Source: Salvelinus alpinus
Taxonomy: Eukaryota > Chordata > Actinopteri > Salmoniformes > Salmonidae
Direction: 5' to 3'
Length of the DNA: 64,000 bases
Assembly: GCF_045679555.1 (NCBI RefSeq)
Contig: NC_092087.1
Location: 25,675,367 to 25,739,366 of the forward strand
Shown: in pieces, positions 1 through 13,408 of the stretch
Layout: every line of letters starts with the position of its first letter
Position numbering within the stretch: position 1 is the first letter of the stretch
Position numbers and translations under genes: made by a program
The notes under the pieces: generated by a model
The model's database searches: none
Told to the model about the DNA's origin: nothing
What the model saw: the letters and a program-made list of their open reading frames with translations, nothing else

Positions 1-244
1 CTTTTCCAGCGAGATAAAAGGGAAAACGGAGGCAACAGAAAATAAACCAAAGAAAGAGAAGATCAACTATCCAGAACAGTGGTTATGGAGTCCTACCTGT
101 CAAGGAACACTCCACCACACTCACCTGAAGTCTTACAGCTAAAGAATGATGACCTACCTGCCCCTCAAATGACTCCACATCTGTGTGATTGTTTTGGCCC
201 ACAGACCGTGATAATTCAACAAACAGAGGCAGACAAAGCACAGC
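1..244 (+). pseudogene. Upstream part of an unidentified gene-like sequence, split by a Tc1 copy
   Basis: Frame from base 79 reads MVMESYLSRNTPPHSPEVLQ and on to QQTEADKAQ, then runs into Tc1 sequence at about 245. With 1342-1620 it looks like one coding remnant interrupted by the transposon. I do not recognise its function; the window starts inside it. Confidence 0.4.
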
Positions 245-1339
245 CTTTGGAAGACCCATTTGCGACGAAGCTTTAACTTCCTGACTGATGTCTTGAGATG
301 TTGCTTCAATATATCCACACAATTTTCCTGCCTCAGGATGCCATCTATTTTGTGAAGTGCACCAGTCCCTCCTGCAGCAAAGCACCCCCACAACATGATG
401 CTGCCACCCCCGTGCTTCACGGTTGGGATGGTGTTCTTCGGCTTGAAAGCATCCCCCTTTTTCCTCCAAATATAACGATGGTCATTATGGCCAAACAGTT
501 CTATTGTTGTTTCATCAGACCAGAGGACATTTCTCCAAAAAGTATGATCTTTGTCTCCATGTGCAGTTGCAAACTGTAGTCTGGATTTTTTATGGTGGTT
601 TTGTAGCAGTGGCTTCTTCCTTGCTGAGTGGCCTTTCAGGTTATGTCGATATAGGACTCATTTTACTGTGGATATAGATACTTTTGTACCTGTTTCCTCC
701 AGCATCTTCACAAGGTCCTTTTCTGTTGTTCTGGGATTGATTTGCACTTTTCGCACCAAAGTACGTTCATTTCTAGGAGACAGAACGCGTCTCCTTCCTG
801 AGCGGTATGACGGCTGCGTGGTCCCATGGTGTTTATACCTGCGTACTATTGTTTGTACAGATGAACGTGGTACCTTCAGGCGTTTGGAAATTGCTCCCAA
901 GGATGAACCAGACTTGTTTCTTTTGCTGATTTCTTTTGCTTTTCCCATGATGTCAAGCAAAGAGGTACTGAGTTTGAAGGTAGGCCTTGAAAGACATCCA
1001 CAGGTACACCTCCAATTGACTCAAATTATGTAAATTAGCCTAACAGAAGCTTCTAAATCCATGACATCATTTTCTGGAATTTTCCAAGCTGTTTAAGGGC
1101 ACAGTCAACTTAGTGTATGTAAACTTCTGACCAACTGGAATTGTGATACAGTGTACAATTATAAGTTAAATAATCTGTCTGTAAACAATTGTTGGAAAAA
1201 TGACTTGTGTCATGCACAAAGTAGATGTCCTAACCGACTTGCCAAAACTATAGTTTGTTAACAAGAAATTTGTGGAGTGGTTGAAAAACTAGTTTTCATG
1301 ACTGCAACCTAAGTGTATGTAATCTTCCGACTTCAACTG
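245..1339 (-). mobile_element. Decayed Tc1/mariner transposon, salmonid type 1 (3' truncated)
   Basis: The right end carries the inverted repeat CAGTTGAAGTCGGAAGATTA (minus strand, 1339 inward) with TA at 1340-1341, and a second subterminal repeat near 1112. The minus strand encodes a transposase remnant: an N-terminal helix-turn-helix region from 960 (MGKAKEISKRNKSGSSLGAI, LKVPRSSVQTIVRRY), a TGA at 658-660 where sister copies read Arg, then frameshifted catalytic-domain pieces with VKHGGGSIMLWGCF. The element stops abruptly at about 245, losing the last third of the transposase and the other inverted repeat. It is dead. Confidence 0.9.
658..960 (-). pseudogene. Tc1 transposase N-terminal fragment (DNA-binding domain)
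   Basis: One hundred codons from the native start MLDIMGKAKEISKRNKSG to a premature TGA (CGA to TGA, a typical CpG decay). It contains the paired-like helix-turn-helix and the GRRR linker (YRSGRRRVLSPRNER). The catalytic part lies downstream in other frames. Confidence 0.8.
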
Positions 1340-1341
1340 TA

Positions 1342-1860
1342 CATGAGGAACTGATTGGAAAGTGGTGTGTTGTGAAATATGATGAAGACCGTTAACCTGC
1401 TATTATACAAGATGTTGATGCAGAGAGCTGCACTCTAGTCAAGACCATGAGTCGTGTGGGAGCCACCCGATTCTTTTGGCCAATGAGAGAGGACATTGTA
1501 CAGTACCAAACAGAGAATGTTCTTGGGCTTCTCCCTGAGCCTCATTCAGTGACAAAGCGGCATGCGATGCTTGATGGCGCAGTCTGGGAGGAAGTTTGCT
1601 CTCTCGTTAAGCAATAGAGAGCATTAAGGGCAACACCTAATCTTGAGTGACCACACACCTGTCTCATGTGTCTGAATTAATAGACTGCAGCCAGTGAACA
1701 AGAATTTGTTTAATGTCAACCAGTGTTTCCAACCTTGTACATGCGTTGAATCCCAAATTGTTCTAAAATATGCTTTCAATCCCTGAGATATGTAACCTTT
1801 GTTTTTTGAAGTTTTGAATGGTGTATATCTTCAATAAAATGAAACATGTACAACTGTGGC
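1342..1860 (+). pseudogene. Downstream part of an unidentified gene remnant with 3' UTR-like tail
   Basis: Just after the Tc1 end the plus strand reads HEELIGKWCVVKYDEDR, an in-frame TAA, then PAIIQDVDAESCTLVKTM, SRVGATRFFWPMREDIVQYQ and on to WEEVCSLVKQ with a TAG at 1616. The composition (GKWCVVKYD, RFFWPMRED, PEPHSVTKRH) is clearly protein-like and resembles uncharacterised proteins repeated in fish genomes, from memory. AATAAA near 1833 suggests a real 3' end. The internal stop makes it a pseudogene or remnant. Confidence 0.45.
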
Positions 1861-1919
1861 ATGAAAATGTTTAATGGTATTTTTCATCAGTTGTTTGCCA
1901 TTACCACACCGCTAAGTCA

Positions 1920-2487
1920 CAGTGATGAAAAAAGTACCCAATTGTAATACTTGAGTAAAAGTATAGATACCTTAATAGAAAATGACTCAAGTAAAAGTGA
2001 GTCACCCAGTTAAATATGCTTAAGTATCAAAAGTAAGTGTAATTGCTACAATATACTTAAGTATCTAAAGTAAAAGTAAAAATATAAAACATTTCTAATT
2101 CCTTACATTAATTAAGCAAACCAGGCGGCCCAATTTTCTTGTTTTCTTAATTTACGGATAGCCAGGCACACTCCAACACTCAGACATAATTTCTAAACAT
2201 AGAATGTTTGTTTAGTGAGTCCGCAAGATCAGAGGCAGTCAGGATGACTAGGGATAAGTGTATGAATTGGACCATTTTCCTGTCCTGCTAAGCATTCAAA
2301 ATGTTAGAAGTACTTTTGTGTGTCAGGGAAAATGTATGGAGTAAAAAGTACATTATTTTCTTTAGGAATGTAGTGAAGTAAAAGTAAAAGTTGTCAAAAA
2401 TAGAAACAGTAAAATAAAGTACAGATACCCAAAAAACTACTTAAGTAGTACTTTAAAGTATTTTTACTTGAGTACTTTACACCACTG
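1920..2487. mobile_element. Non-autonomous hAT-type element, copy 1, with 8-bp target duplication
   Basis: The ends are CAGTGATGAAAAAAGTACCC and (inverted) CAGTGGTGTAAAGTACTCAA; both are followed inward by the AAGTAAAAGTA-rich sequence common in fish genomes. Perfect 8-bp target duplications CTAAGTCA flank it at 1912-1919 and 2488-2495. It has no open frame, so it would have moved with a transposase made elsewhere. Confidence 0.85.
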
Positions 2488-2495
2488 CTAAGTCA

Positions 2496-3119
2496 TTACC
2501 ATCACGGTACATATTTTTGAAGGTGTATTAAATTGCAATAGATATTGATCATTTATCCTGTATCAGAACCTTATATGCATGTTCTTAAGATTATTTTAGG
2601 AATTATGTAAAATAAGATTTGGATTTGGTAAATACATGTTTCTGAGTATCATCAAGGCGTATCGAGACATTAAGACATGACAATGATGAATACATATAAT
2701 TCAAACTTCCAAATAGTAAAAAAACATAATTTAAAAAAAAGTGAAATGTTATAAAATACATTAGGCACAATTTCTGTCATTTCCTTTTCAACAAAAATAG
2801 CACGTTTCATGATGTGGTGGTAATGACATTTCCTGTCGGTATTTGGGGAAACCGATACAAATATTTATATTCTTAAATAGTATGGTCTCAGCCACTATTA
2901 GATCTTGTTTCCAGACAGAGTGAAGAAAATATTCAGATGGATAAGAAGCAGTTACAAGAGGTTACGTTTTCAAAAACCTTTAACATCCAAAAGTGCCCGT
3001 ATTTGCAAAATCAACCAAATATCGATAGCTATATTCTGGTGACATGATGATGGACACTTGACTGCAGATTGAAAAATAAACATTCTTGCTCTTATCCATA
3101 ATAATCTCATCATATAGAC
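2496..3119. other. AT-rich unique DNA, no feature seen
   Basis: No open frame, repeat or recognisable element was found here. The same holds for 3306-3759. Confidence 0.5.
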
Positions 3120-3305
3120 TAGCCTAACCATACAGCCTAACCATACAACCTAACCGTACAGCCTACCCGTACAGCCTACCCGTACAGCCTACCTGTACTG
3201 CCTACCCGTACAGCCTACCTGTACTGCCTACCCGTACTGCCTACCCGTACAGCCTACCTGTACTGCCTACCCGTACTGCCTACCTGTACAGCCTACCCGT
3301 ACTGT
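3120..3305. repeat. 13-bp minisatellite (unit ACAGCCTACCCGT)
   Basis: About 14 tandem units of 13 bases, with C/T (CCCGT/CCTGT) and A/T (ACAG/ACTG) variants alternating along the array. Confidence 0.9.
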
Positions 3306-3757
3306 ATCTGCCAGCTGTTGGCTAGAGCTCACGTGCCAAGACCAGAGTAGACATGTTTAATATTTAATGCAACACTTTTTGTGACAAAACTATCGGTAGA
3401 GTTTAAAATGCAACGGATACACATTGAACTTTAGATTTTTATTCGGTACATGAACATTTAAGCCAAAAAGTACATTTGTGTCCACTACGTCATCGTGCAC
3501 TGATTTGTATCCTCAACATGTCAGTTTGGTAGAAACACACCACTTGTGGGAAAATGCACATATTTTCTTTATGCAGATTTTAGAATATTTGCATGAAAAT
3601 CTGTAGTCAATTGGATGGAAACCTAGCTACAGATAAACAGGAATTGAGCATGCAATAGCTGAAATGAACTCCTATATTGGACCAACTGCCTTATTTTGTA
3701 CTCAAGAATGATCCATGTGGCTGTTTATATCACCTCTGAATTACTCTCTCGTTCCCT

Positions 3758-4080
<323 letters not shown>

Positions 4081-4089
4081 TCATTGTCA

Positions 4090-5590
4090 GTGAGCAGTTA
4101 ATGGCCCTTTCTTAATGAAAAGAGAGTGCGGCAGAGAGATGTACTGAATACAACCTGCCATTCAGCCATGCCGTCTTTCAAATATTTGTTAGTTACCCTT
4201 TGTTTGCTAAACTTTCGTGGGAGCAAACTTTTGACAGTGATTTGTATGTGTGTTTGTGAGCTGTCTCTGATCCAATTATCGCCGAAGCGGTATCGGGAGA
4301 GAAGGCTTCAATAAAGGAGGAATCTGCTGATACACTGACATTAATTAAAAGCTCATTTGGTGTGACCTCTGAAAGCCTCTCTAATTAATACAGAAGCAGA
4401 AGCAACATAACGCTGTTTCAAATTGCCTGATAATTTGGCTCCGGCACTTCCTGGAGGAGTTCTCAGCAGGTGTGCTGATGACATGCTCACATAGTCCACC
4501 GTCCCACAATGCACTCCTCTGAGTTTATGGCCCAGGAAGAATAAAAAGGGAGATGAAATCCTCAGATGGGCGTACTGATGACAAAACAATGCAGATATTT
4601 CAGAAATGTACTGCAGTCATTTTCTTTACACTGCTTTGTTATACAGGATTTCTAGGCCCTAGAATGACAATAGCATTCATACACACAGTTATTAGACCAT
4701 TTTAACCAGTTTGCTCACTACTATTTATTCTAGTATAAAAATCAGAACGCAACACAAAAGGACGATGTGTCTTAATGTTGTGTGTGTGCATGTGGTGAGG
4801 TTGAAGGGGACTTTGGGAGTTAATAGCTATTACCAGAGGGTTATCGCTTCTTCTTCCGTCTCCTTCCTCAAACGCAGGGTGAATATATCAAGCCTGTGCA
4901 TGTCAAGTGCTATTCCCGTCAAACGTGTTTGACTGCAGCGTACGATTGGAGGAGAGTGTATACGGAGCGCCCTGGAAAAGTGGCCTGTCACCTGTGATTT
5001 TGGCGATGTGATAAAGCATGACGGTAATCAGGAGATGAAGGCTGCAGAAGCGATACTGAAGCAGTGAAGCACACACACTCACACAACAAGGCGATGAAGT
5101 TTGGCATCCTGGCTTGTGTGGAGATCTCCCCTGCTGCTTACACTTCTTGATGCAAGCAGGCATGGCAATCAGAGCGCATGTGGGTTTGCTTGTTTTCTGT
5201 GTGTATGTGTGTACCTGAGTGAACATGATGATAATAATTGGGTGTGTGGGAGGGTGTGGGGGTGTATGTGTGCTTGTGGAAGTGTTAGTGTGTTTGTTCA
5301 GGTGAATGTGTTTCTGGTTGGTGGGCGGGGAAGGTGTTTGAGTATGGGAATATGCTTGTTTGTACGTATACAAGTTTGTCTGCTGATTGTTTGTTGAAAA
5401 AGTGTCAACTAATCTGGAGATACTGTTGATTGGTTTTCCATCAGTAACCTACTACACAGGTACATTAGCCCTAATGTGCCTCAAAACCATGGCAAGGCTG
5501 GATCTGACAATGTCTGGGACATGATTACATTCAACTGATCTACCACTAAACTAGTTGTCTTTTTACTGTTGTTTTATTTCTTTACTTACC
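4090..5590. other. Non-coding DNA, no supported gene
   Basis: Unique sequence, with a GT-rich degenerate stretch at about 5185-5390. The open frames here lack any recognisable domain. Confidence 0.4.
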
Positions 5591-5599
5591 TATACACAC

Positions 5600-5727
5600 A
5601 CACACATACCTTTTTTTTTCTCGCACCATTGGTTAGAGCCTGTAAGTAAGCATTTCACAGTAAGGTCTACCTGTTGTATTCGGCGCACGTGACAAATAAA
5701 CTTTGATTTGATTTGATTTGATTTAGT
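5600..5727 (+). repeat. 3' tail of a LINE/SINE with (TTTGA)n end
   Basis: CATTTCACAGTAAGGTCTAC, then GGCGCACGTGACAAATAAAC and a short TTTGA tandem. The same tail type, inverted, ends the LINE at 26.8 kb. Only the tail is present. Confidence 0.7.
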
Positions 5728-5905
5728 TATAGATGTTACCCGTATATAATGTAACAACATCAATTTCCTTTGCAGTACTAACGGTAGTCTATAAATGTTG
5801 AATAGCTGTTCACAGGTTTCGCATCAAATCTAAAAGGATTTTCCCCTTTCAAAATGGTGCACAGTGTGTATACAGAGAGGGACTGCACTGAGTAATATTT
5901 TCACA

Positions 5906-6046
<141 letters not shown>

Positions 6047-6099
6047 CTCTGTGTGTATGTGTGATGACTCGCTTGCTATCTGTGAGATCAGAGTGCGCC

Positions 6100-6720
6100 A
6101 CCTCTCCTAAATGAGCACATTACTTACATCCACTGGATATTTCAAACACTTCCAGTTGTAAAATTCTCCATTACCTGGGTCAGCCAAGGGCAATGGGAGA
6201 CGAATAAGTACCTATCCTTTTCAAAAGGCTCGGCCCCACCAATAATTCCCTTTTGCTGAGATGTCTGTCAGCACTCTGATTGCCTTTTTATAAAGCCTCA
6301 TTCACACAGACAAGTCGGTTTTTTTTCTCTCAAGGAGCCATTTTCCCCAGCATGTCAGATATTGGGATATTAATGAATGCACAATGACAGTCCTTAGGAA
6401 CGAGACGGCCGTCCTGCCGCCGTGAATTTACCTGCAGGTCCTTCGCCAGAAAAAAAGTGAGACTATAAAAACAAATAGGCGGAGGTCAGAATCTCATCCC
6501 CTCCCAGAGATTAAAAACTCATCTCTCAAAGCAGAGCTGCTTTATTGAGGCTGATTCTGTGGGCTCTACATGCAAATGGAGGTTTGATTAGACTGGGTGT
6601 TAGCTTGGCGGAGCCGCAGTGGGGTGAGGACACCGTGTCCCTCTGTCCAATTACCACTGTCTGTATTACAGCAGGGACCCAGCGGCCCTGTTCACACGCA
6701 TCATTAAGGGACAGAGCTCT
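6100..6720. other. Candidate conserved non-coding block
   Basis: Between two dinucleotide arrays lies 600 bases of complex, non-repetitive sequence with homeodomain-like TAAT/ATTA sites, an octamer ATGCAAAT at about 6569 and balanced composition, unlike the surrounding AT-rich DNA. No coding signal is seen. This is a guess from texture only. Confidence 0.25.
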
Positions 6721-6726
6721 CCTTGA

Positions 6727-6900
<174 letters not shown>

Positions 6901-8138
6901 CTATTAACTTTGGTAGTTATAGATACAGCCTCCAGGATACTGTTCAGATTCCATCCATGAACCATCAAAGAGGGTCACAGTGTTTAACCACTAAATAATG
7001 GCCTTTCTAAGAACCTTGGAAACCTTGGTATTATTAATCTGGTGGATCACAAGAACATATAAAATGTAGGAATAGAGGATTTGGAATCGTTAATTCTCTA
7101 TGGTGGGAAAATACAGTATAAACTCAGTGGGATTCCAGCAGCTAAGTTCCTACCATTGTGTCAGCTTCACATGGGGCCATTCTGTAGTTCTTATGAATGG
7201 ATCAGAGGGCTCCTCCACTGTTGACATCAATAAGTCATAAGCCTAATATTATCAAGTTCATCTCTCTGATATTACTGTGGTAGGTCCTGTATATTAGCTA
7301 GCTGGTTTAGAGGGTGTGCAATAGTTCTGGGTGATCTGTTACATACCGTTTGACTGACCATAGATGAGAATGAACTTCTCTTTGAAAGTAAAATGTGTGA
7401 GATGTGATGTTATAATGAGCAGAAATGTGTATGATTTCACAAATCATTAAAAAGTGGCGCCTGATGCCTTTTTCATGAAGGGGGGCCTAGCAGAAAGGCC
7501 TGGGGAAGGTGGGATGTAATATTCATACAGGGTTGTTTCCGCGTTAACCTTAAATTATGCAAGCTAATGCAGTTCAAACTCAAGTTTATGAAAGAGCATC
7601 TTATAAAAAAATTATCTCCCCGCAATCGTTTCAAGTTGACGAGCGATGTCTGAGGGCCACGTCTGCTTTTCATCTGGACTGGATTCACTATGAGTTTTCT
7701 CTTTAATGAGCCTGGTTTCTGTGGGAAGGTCAGAACCGTGTGCCAGAACCACACCAGCTGACATGTATTCAGTGTGTATCATTCCTCACCATGTTATTGA
7801 GACACAGCGCTGACACAAGGTCAGGGGAAACAAACTCCTAGCTCCCAACACATACACACACATACACACACCACACACTTCCTCCTTCCCTTCCACCCAC
7901 CCCCTCACTGGAGACTACAGTTACCTGACTGTGATTAGGACATGCCATCCTCCTGGCCTGCAAGGCTATGTCTTTTAATAAGGTATGTATATTTATCTCA
8001 TATCCCCTATCCATGTCTCTATCTGGATCAATAAGGATTAGTATTTCACACCAAATCAAATGTCACCCTCAGGGGGTTGATGAAGATGCAGCCTGAACCT
8101 GCAGACATTTATAGGAACTTTATATTGCATCGAATTCA
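6901..8138. other. Non-coding DNA, no feature seen
   Basis: Unique sequence apart from a short CA-rich patch at 7850-7875. No credible gene or element was recognised. Confidence 0.4.
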
Positions 8139-8184
8139 TACACTACATGACCAAAAGTATGTGGACACCTGCTCATCAAACGTC

Positions 8185-8520
8185 TCATTCTAAAATCATG
8201 GGCATTAATATGGAGTTGGTCCCCCCTTTGCTGCTATCTACTCTTCCGGGAAGGCTTTCCACTATATGTTGGAACATTGCTGTGGGGACTTGCTTCCATT
8301 CAGCCACAAGAGCATTAGTGAGGTTGGGCAGTGATGTTGGGCAATTAGGCCTGGCTCGCAGTAGGCGTTCATCCCAAAGGTGTTCGATAGGGTTGAGGTC
8401 AGGCCAGTCAAGTTCTTCCACAACGATCTCGAGAAACCATGTCTGTATGGACCTTACTTTGTGCACGGGGGCAATGTCATGCTGAAACAGGAAAGGGCCT
8501 TCCCCAAACTGTTGCCACAA
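8185..8520 (-). pseudogene. Tc1 transposase fragment, C-terminal part (second family)
   Basis: Contains FLFQHDIAPVHKVRSIQTWF (usual second Asp is in QDNAPVH; here HDIAPVH) and DLNPIEHLWDE with the third acidic residue, followed by the typical C-terminal VAEWKQVPTAMFQHIVESLP. Confidence 0.8.
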
Positions 8521-8565
8521 AGTTGAAGCACAGAATCATCTAGAATGTCATTGTATGCTGTAGCG

Positions 8566-8829
8566 TTAAGATTTCCCTTCACTGGAACTAAGGGGCCCGA
8601 ACCATAGAAAACAGCCCCAGACCATTATTCCTCCTCCAGCAAACTTTACAGTTGGCACTATGCATTGGGGCAGGCAGCGTTCTCCAGGCATCTGCCAAAC
8701 ACAGATTCGTCCGTCGGATTGCCAGATGGTGAAACATGATTCCTCACTCCAGAGAACGCATTTCCACTGCTCCAGAGTCCAATAGCGGCGAGCTTTACAC
8801 CACTCCAGCCGACGCTTGGCATTGCACAT
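8566..8829 (-). pseudogene. Tc1 transposase fragment, catalytic core (second family)
   Basis: Contains [35 protein letters not shown] and [12 protein letters not shown]. The first catalytic aspartate position (usually WSDES) reads Glu here, so even this piece would be inactive. Confidence 0.75.
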
Positions 8830-8856
8830 GGTGATCTTAGGCTTGTGTGCGGCTGC

Positions 8857-9075
8857 TCAGCCATGGAAACCAATTTCATGAAGCTCCCGATGAACAGTTC
8901 TTGTGTTGAAGTTGCTTCCAGAGGCAGTTTGGAACTCAATAGTGAGTGTTGCAACCGAGGACAGACAATTTTTACACGCTACACGTTTCAGCACTCGGCG
9001 GTCCCGTTCTGTGAACTTGCATGGCTTACCACTTCGTGGCTGAGCCGCTGTTGCCCCTAGACGTTTCCACTTCAC
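8857..9075 (-). pseudogene. Tc1 transposase fragment, DNA-binding part (second family)
   Basis: Seventy-two codons including GKPCKFTERDRRVLKRVACK and RTVHRELHEIGFHG, the end of the Tc1 helix-turn-helix domain. The frame closes at 8857. Confidence 0.75.
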
Positions 9076-9339
9076 AATAACAGCACTTACAGTTGACCAG
9101 GGCAGCTCTAGCAGGACAGAAATTTGACGAACTGACTTGTTGGAAAGGTGGCATCCTATGTCGGTCCCACGTTAACAGTCTTCAGTTAACAGGCTCTTCA
9201 GTAAGGCCATTCTACTGCTTATGTTTGTCTCTGGCTGTGTGCTCGATTTTAAACACCTGTCAGCAATGGGTGTGGCTGAAATAGCCGAATCCACTAATTT
9301 GAAGGGGTGTCCACATACTTTTGTGTATATATAGTGCAT

Positions 9340-10030
9340 CCATTATGATCTGTGTGGAAACATTATCTGACCAATCCAAACTAAAAGCCTATAGATGAGG
9401 ACTGACAGGCATGGTTATTTACAATAAAACTCCTTAGTTACGTTTATTTTATTCCGTAGTTGTTTTTGAGTTACTGTCATATTCTCAGTCTGTGTTGCTG
9501 TGCAAAGGGGGCCTTTTTGTGACATATGATGGAAAAGCTTGATAAGGTTACGCTGTAGTTGGTGTTCCCAAATAATTGTTTCCCTCTACGATAACTTACA
9601 AATTGTCCTTGAATGATACTCTATGGGCACATTGTCAGAGTGAATAAACCTTTAGAGTACACAACAGTGTATGAAAGAGAACCCATAATTTGTCTTTAGA
9701 CCTATACCCTGGAAAGGAATGACATGTGTTGCCATTATCTTAGACTTTTATGAGTCCTTCCTAACAGCTCAACAGAGAATCAAAAGATTATCTTACAGAA
9801 TTCAAACCCCTCTACTCAAGCAGTGAAACAGCTGTCAATTTGCCTCCTTGGTAGAGCAGGTAAGGTGTTGACTCCCACCTGTCATCCCACCTGGATTCAT
9901 TGTCCTTGAACCATCCTTTAGGGAAGAGCTGCCTGGGCTGGGCTGCAAACTCCATGTAAGACACTGCTCAGCACATAATGACACCGACGAGCCTCGTTCT
10001 GCAGCTGCTGGAGCATTCTGTGGGGGTGAA
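9340..10030. other. Non-coding DNA, no feature seen
   Basis: Unique sequence with no credible open frame or repeat. Confidence 0.4.
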
Positions 10031-10049
10031 GTATGTGTGAGCATTAACC

Positions 10050-10140
10050 CCCCTCTCCTCCCCTCTCCTCCCTCCCCTCTCCTCCCCTCTCCTCCACTCT
10101 CCTCCATCTCCTCCATCTCCTCTCCTCCCCTCTCTCCACT
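10050..10140. repeat. CT-rich low-complexity run (CCTCTCCTCC units)
   Basis: About nine degenerate units of CCTCTCCTCC/CCTCCATCTC. The Glu/Gly-rich minus-strand frame over it is an artefact. Confidence 0.85.
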
Positions 10141-10400
10141 TCTCAGCGCTGCAGATGACATTTCATAAGATATTTATAAAAAACGATCTCTAAACAGCGT
10201 AATTAGAGGCAGGAATTAATGTCGGCCTAATCCTAGGGCTCCTATTTTGCCGTCGTCCCCCATGTGTGTTACAGGAGCCCATGCCGCAGTGCCGGCACAC
10301 ACATTCGCCCAGACGCCGCTCGCTCAGCCAATTACCTCTCTGCCAGGTTTTGTCATTTAAAATGCCCTACTCAAACCTGGTGTTTGAATGCATGCTGTGA
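10141..10400. other. Candidate conserved non-coding block
   Basis: Complex sequence with several homeodomain-type AATTA sites (GCGTAATTAGAGGC, GGAATTAATG, CCAATTACC) and mixed composition. No coding signal. Proposed from texture only. Confidence 0.25.
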
Positions 10401-11172
10401 TCCTTACCCTCTTCCCTTTGATGTGGCATCAGTATAATACCACTACTGTAGTACATAGAGCAGCAACCAACGGCTGCATGGAAACAAACTGACCGTCGTC
10501 ACTATAACACCTACTACATTCCTGCTGAATGGGCTGTAGAATAGCTGTCTGCACATTATTGCATTTCAGGTTATTAATTACTTTCCAATTGCTTAAACAA
10601 ATATGGGACATTAAGTGACTAATTTCCCAGCTAACTGTGAGCAGATGGATACTGCTGTGCTGGATAGTGAGTAGGCTACTTGGGTCTAACAGAGGAGAAA
10701 GTAGAAGCTGAGTGATATCATGCACTATTACCCACTGCACTGCATCTCTCTTCACGGCTGCAACACCTGTGGCATGTACTCATACTGCAGGTTTGCACAT
10801 TAGGGGGCTATTGAACCTGATATTAGTGGAGCAGGACTTGCATATGTTTCATATGACCCTCTGGATGAGCTTGTATCCATTTATTATTCATTTATTATAA
10901 TTAGATATGGAAAGTCAGGTTTTTAAAATGTACTCTGTGACACCACTTGATAGCAGTGTAATGGTTTGGAGTGTTTTTCTTCCTGTATGAGAGTGATGTA
11001 TGTATGTGCAGAGTGATATTGAGGGTGACGTGGAATACGTCTTGTCACATAATTACTGTGTGTCACGCCTTCATGCCAGTTTTTACACAGCTCTCCTAAT
11101 ATTGCAACATAATTCACATTTGCTGGGGAAATGCTCTGTCTTGACTCTCCCCCTCTAGAGTCAAGATGGGAG

Positions 11173-11239
<67 letters not shown>

Positions 11240-11248
11240 TGTGCGTGC

Positions 11249-11280
<32 letters not shown>
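11173..11280. repeat. Compound (GTGC)n/(GT)n microsatellite
   Basis: A run of GCGT tetranucleotides passes into GT dinucleotides. The mirror type, (GCAC)n then (CA)n, occurs at 12.15 kb. Confidence 0.97.
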
Positions 11281-11283
<3 letters not shown>

Positions 11284-12148
11284 GATGAGGTAGAGGGGAG
11301 ACAAACTTCTCTGTCACCATGAGAACCCTGATGGGAAATATCTCCCTAATTAAGATGCATGAATAATTCAATCCATCCAATGATAATTAGTATTCCATCA
11401 GCCAGTGTGGAGATGACGGCCTGTCAGAGCTCCACTCCGTTTGGTGTAGGCTGGGGCCACAAGTTAAGAAATGCACACACCTTGAGGCTAGGTTGATGAA
11501 CTATATTCTCAAGCAAGCCATATGTATCAAATCTAGTTCAGGAGTGTCATATAGGCAATATGTTTTCCTATAGCTAGTTAGCTTGCTAGATCAGATGAGT
11601 TAAATGTTTTTGGCTTTAATCTATTACTGTATGTGTTGACTAGAGAGTAGCAGAATGAGATGTATATAAATATGAAATATTTCAGAGGTTTTCAGCTAAA
11701 CTGGACCTGTTTATTTTTATTTCATATCCTAAAAGGGACAGAAGAATTATAATAAAGTACAAACATGCTATAAATGCATAATTTGCCAGCACTGTGGTGC
11801 TGTAGTTAAAGAGATTCCTCCATGGAGATATTACATGTTAATAAATGCAATAACAAGGTCTTTAGAAGGGAATTAAGTGGCGATAAATCACCAAGGTTAA
11901 CAAGGCTCTGGCTTATAATTACTGTTGGGCCAAATAACTGGTGTTCTTTATTTCCTACCATTACATTACTCCTGGTGGAATGTCTATGATCATTATACTG
12001 TCTGCACATTGCTGGGGACTATTAGCAGCCTTTTAGAAATTGTGAATCCTGGATTAATCAAACATTTCATTTTCTGTTGTATTTCCATACTCAGTCCTAG
12101 TGCTGTACTATTGCAGGATTAGTTATCATAAAGGAAAAATTATTTTTC

Positions 12149-13400
<1,252 letters not shown>

Positions 13401-13408
13401 CTCTACTG

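Larger units (their letters stand above)
8141..9336 (-). mobile_element. Nearly full-length decayed Tc1/mariner transposon, second family
   Basis: The ends are inverted: CACTACATGACCAAAAGTAT at 8141 and CACTATATATACACAAAAGT read inward from 9336, both leading to GTGGACACC. A TA precedes the left end and CA (decayed TA) follows the right. The minus strand encodes the transposase in broken frames: an HTH part from 9075 (KPCKFTERDRRVLKRVACKN), a central part ([29 protein letters not shown]) and a C-terminal part ending in DLNPIEHLWDE. At least two frame changes separate them. Confidence 0.92.
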
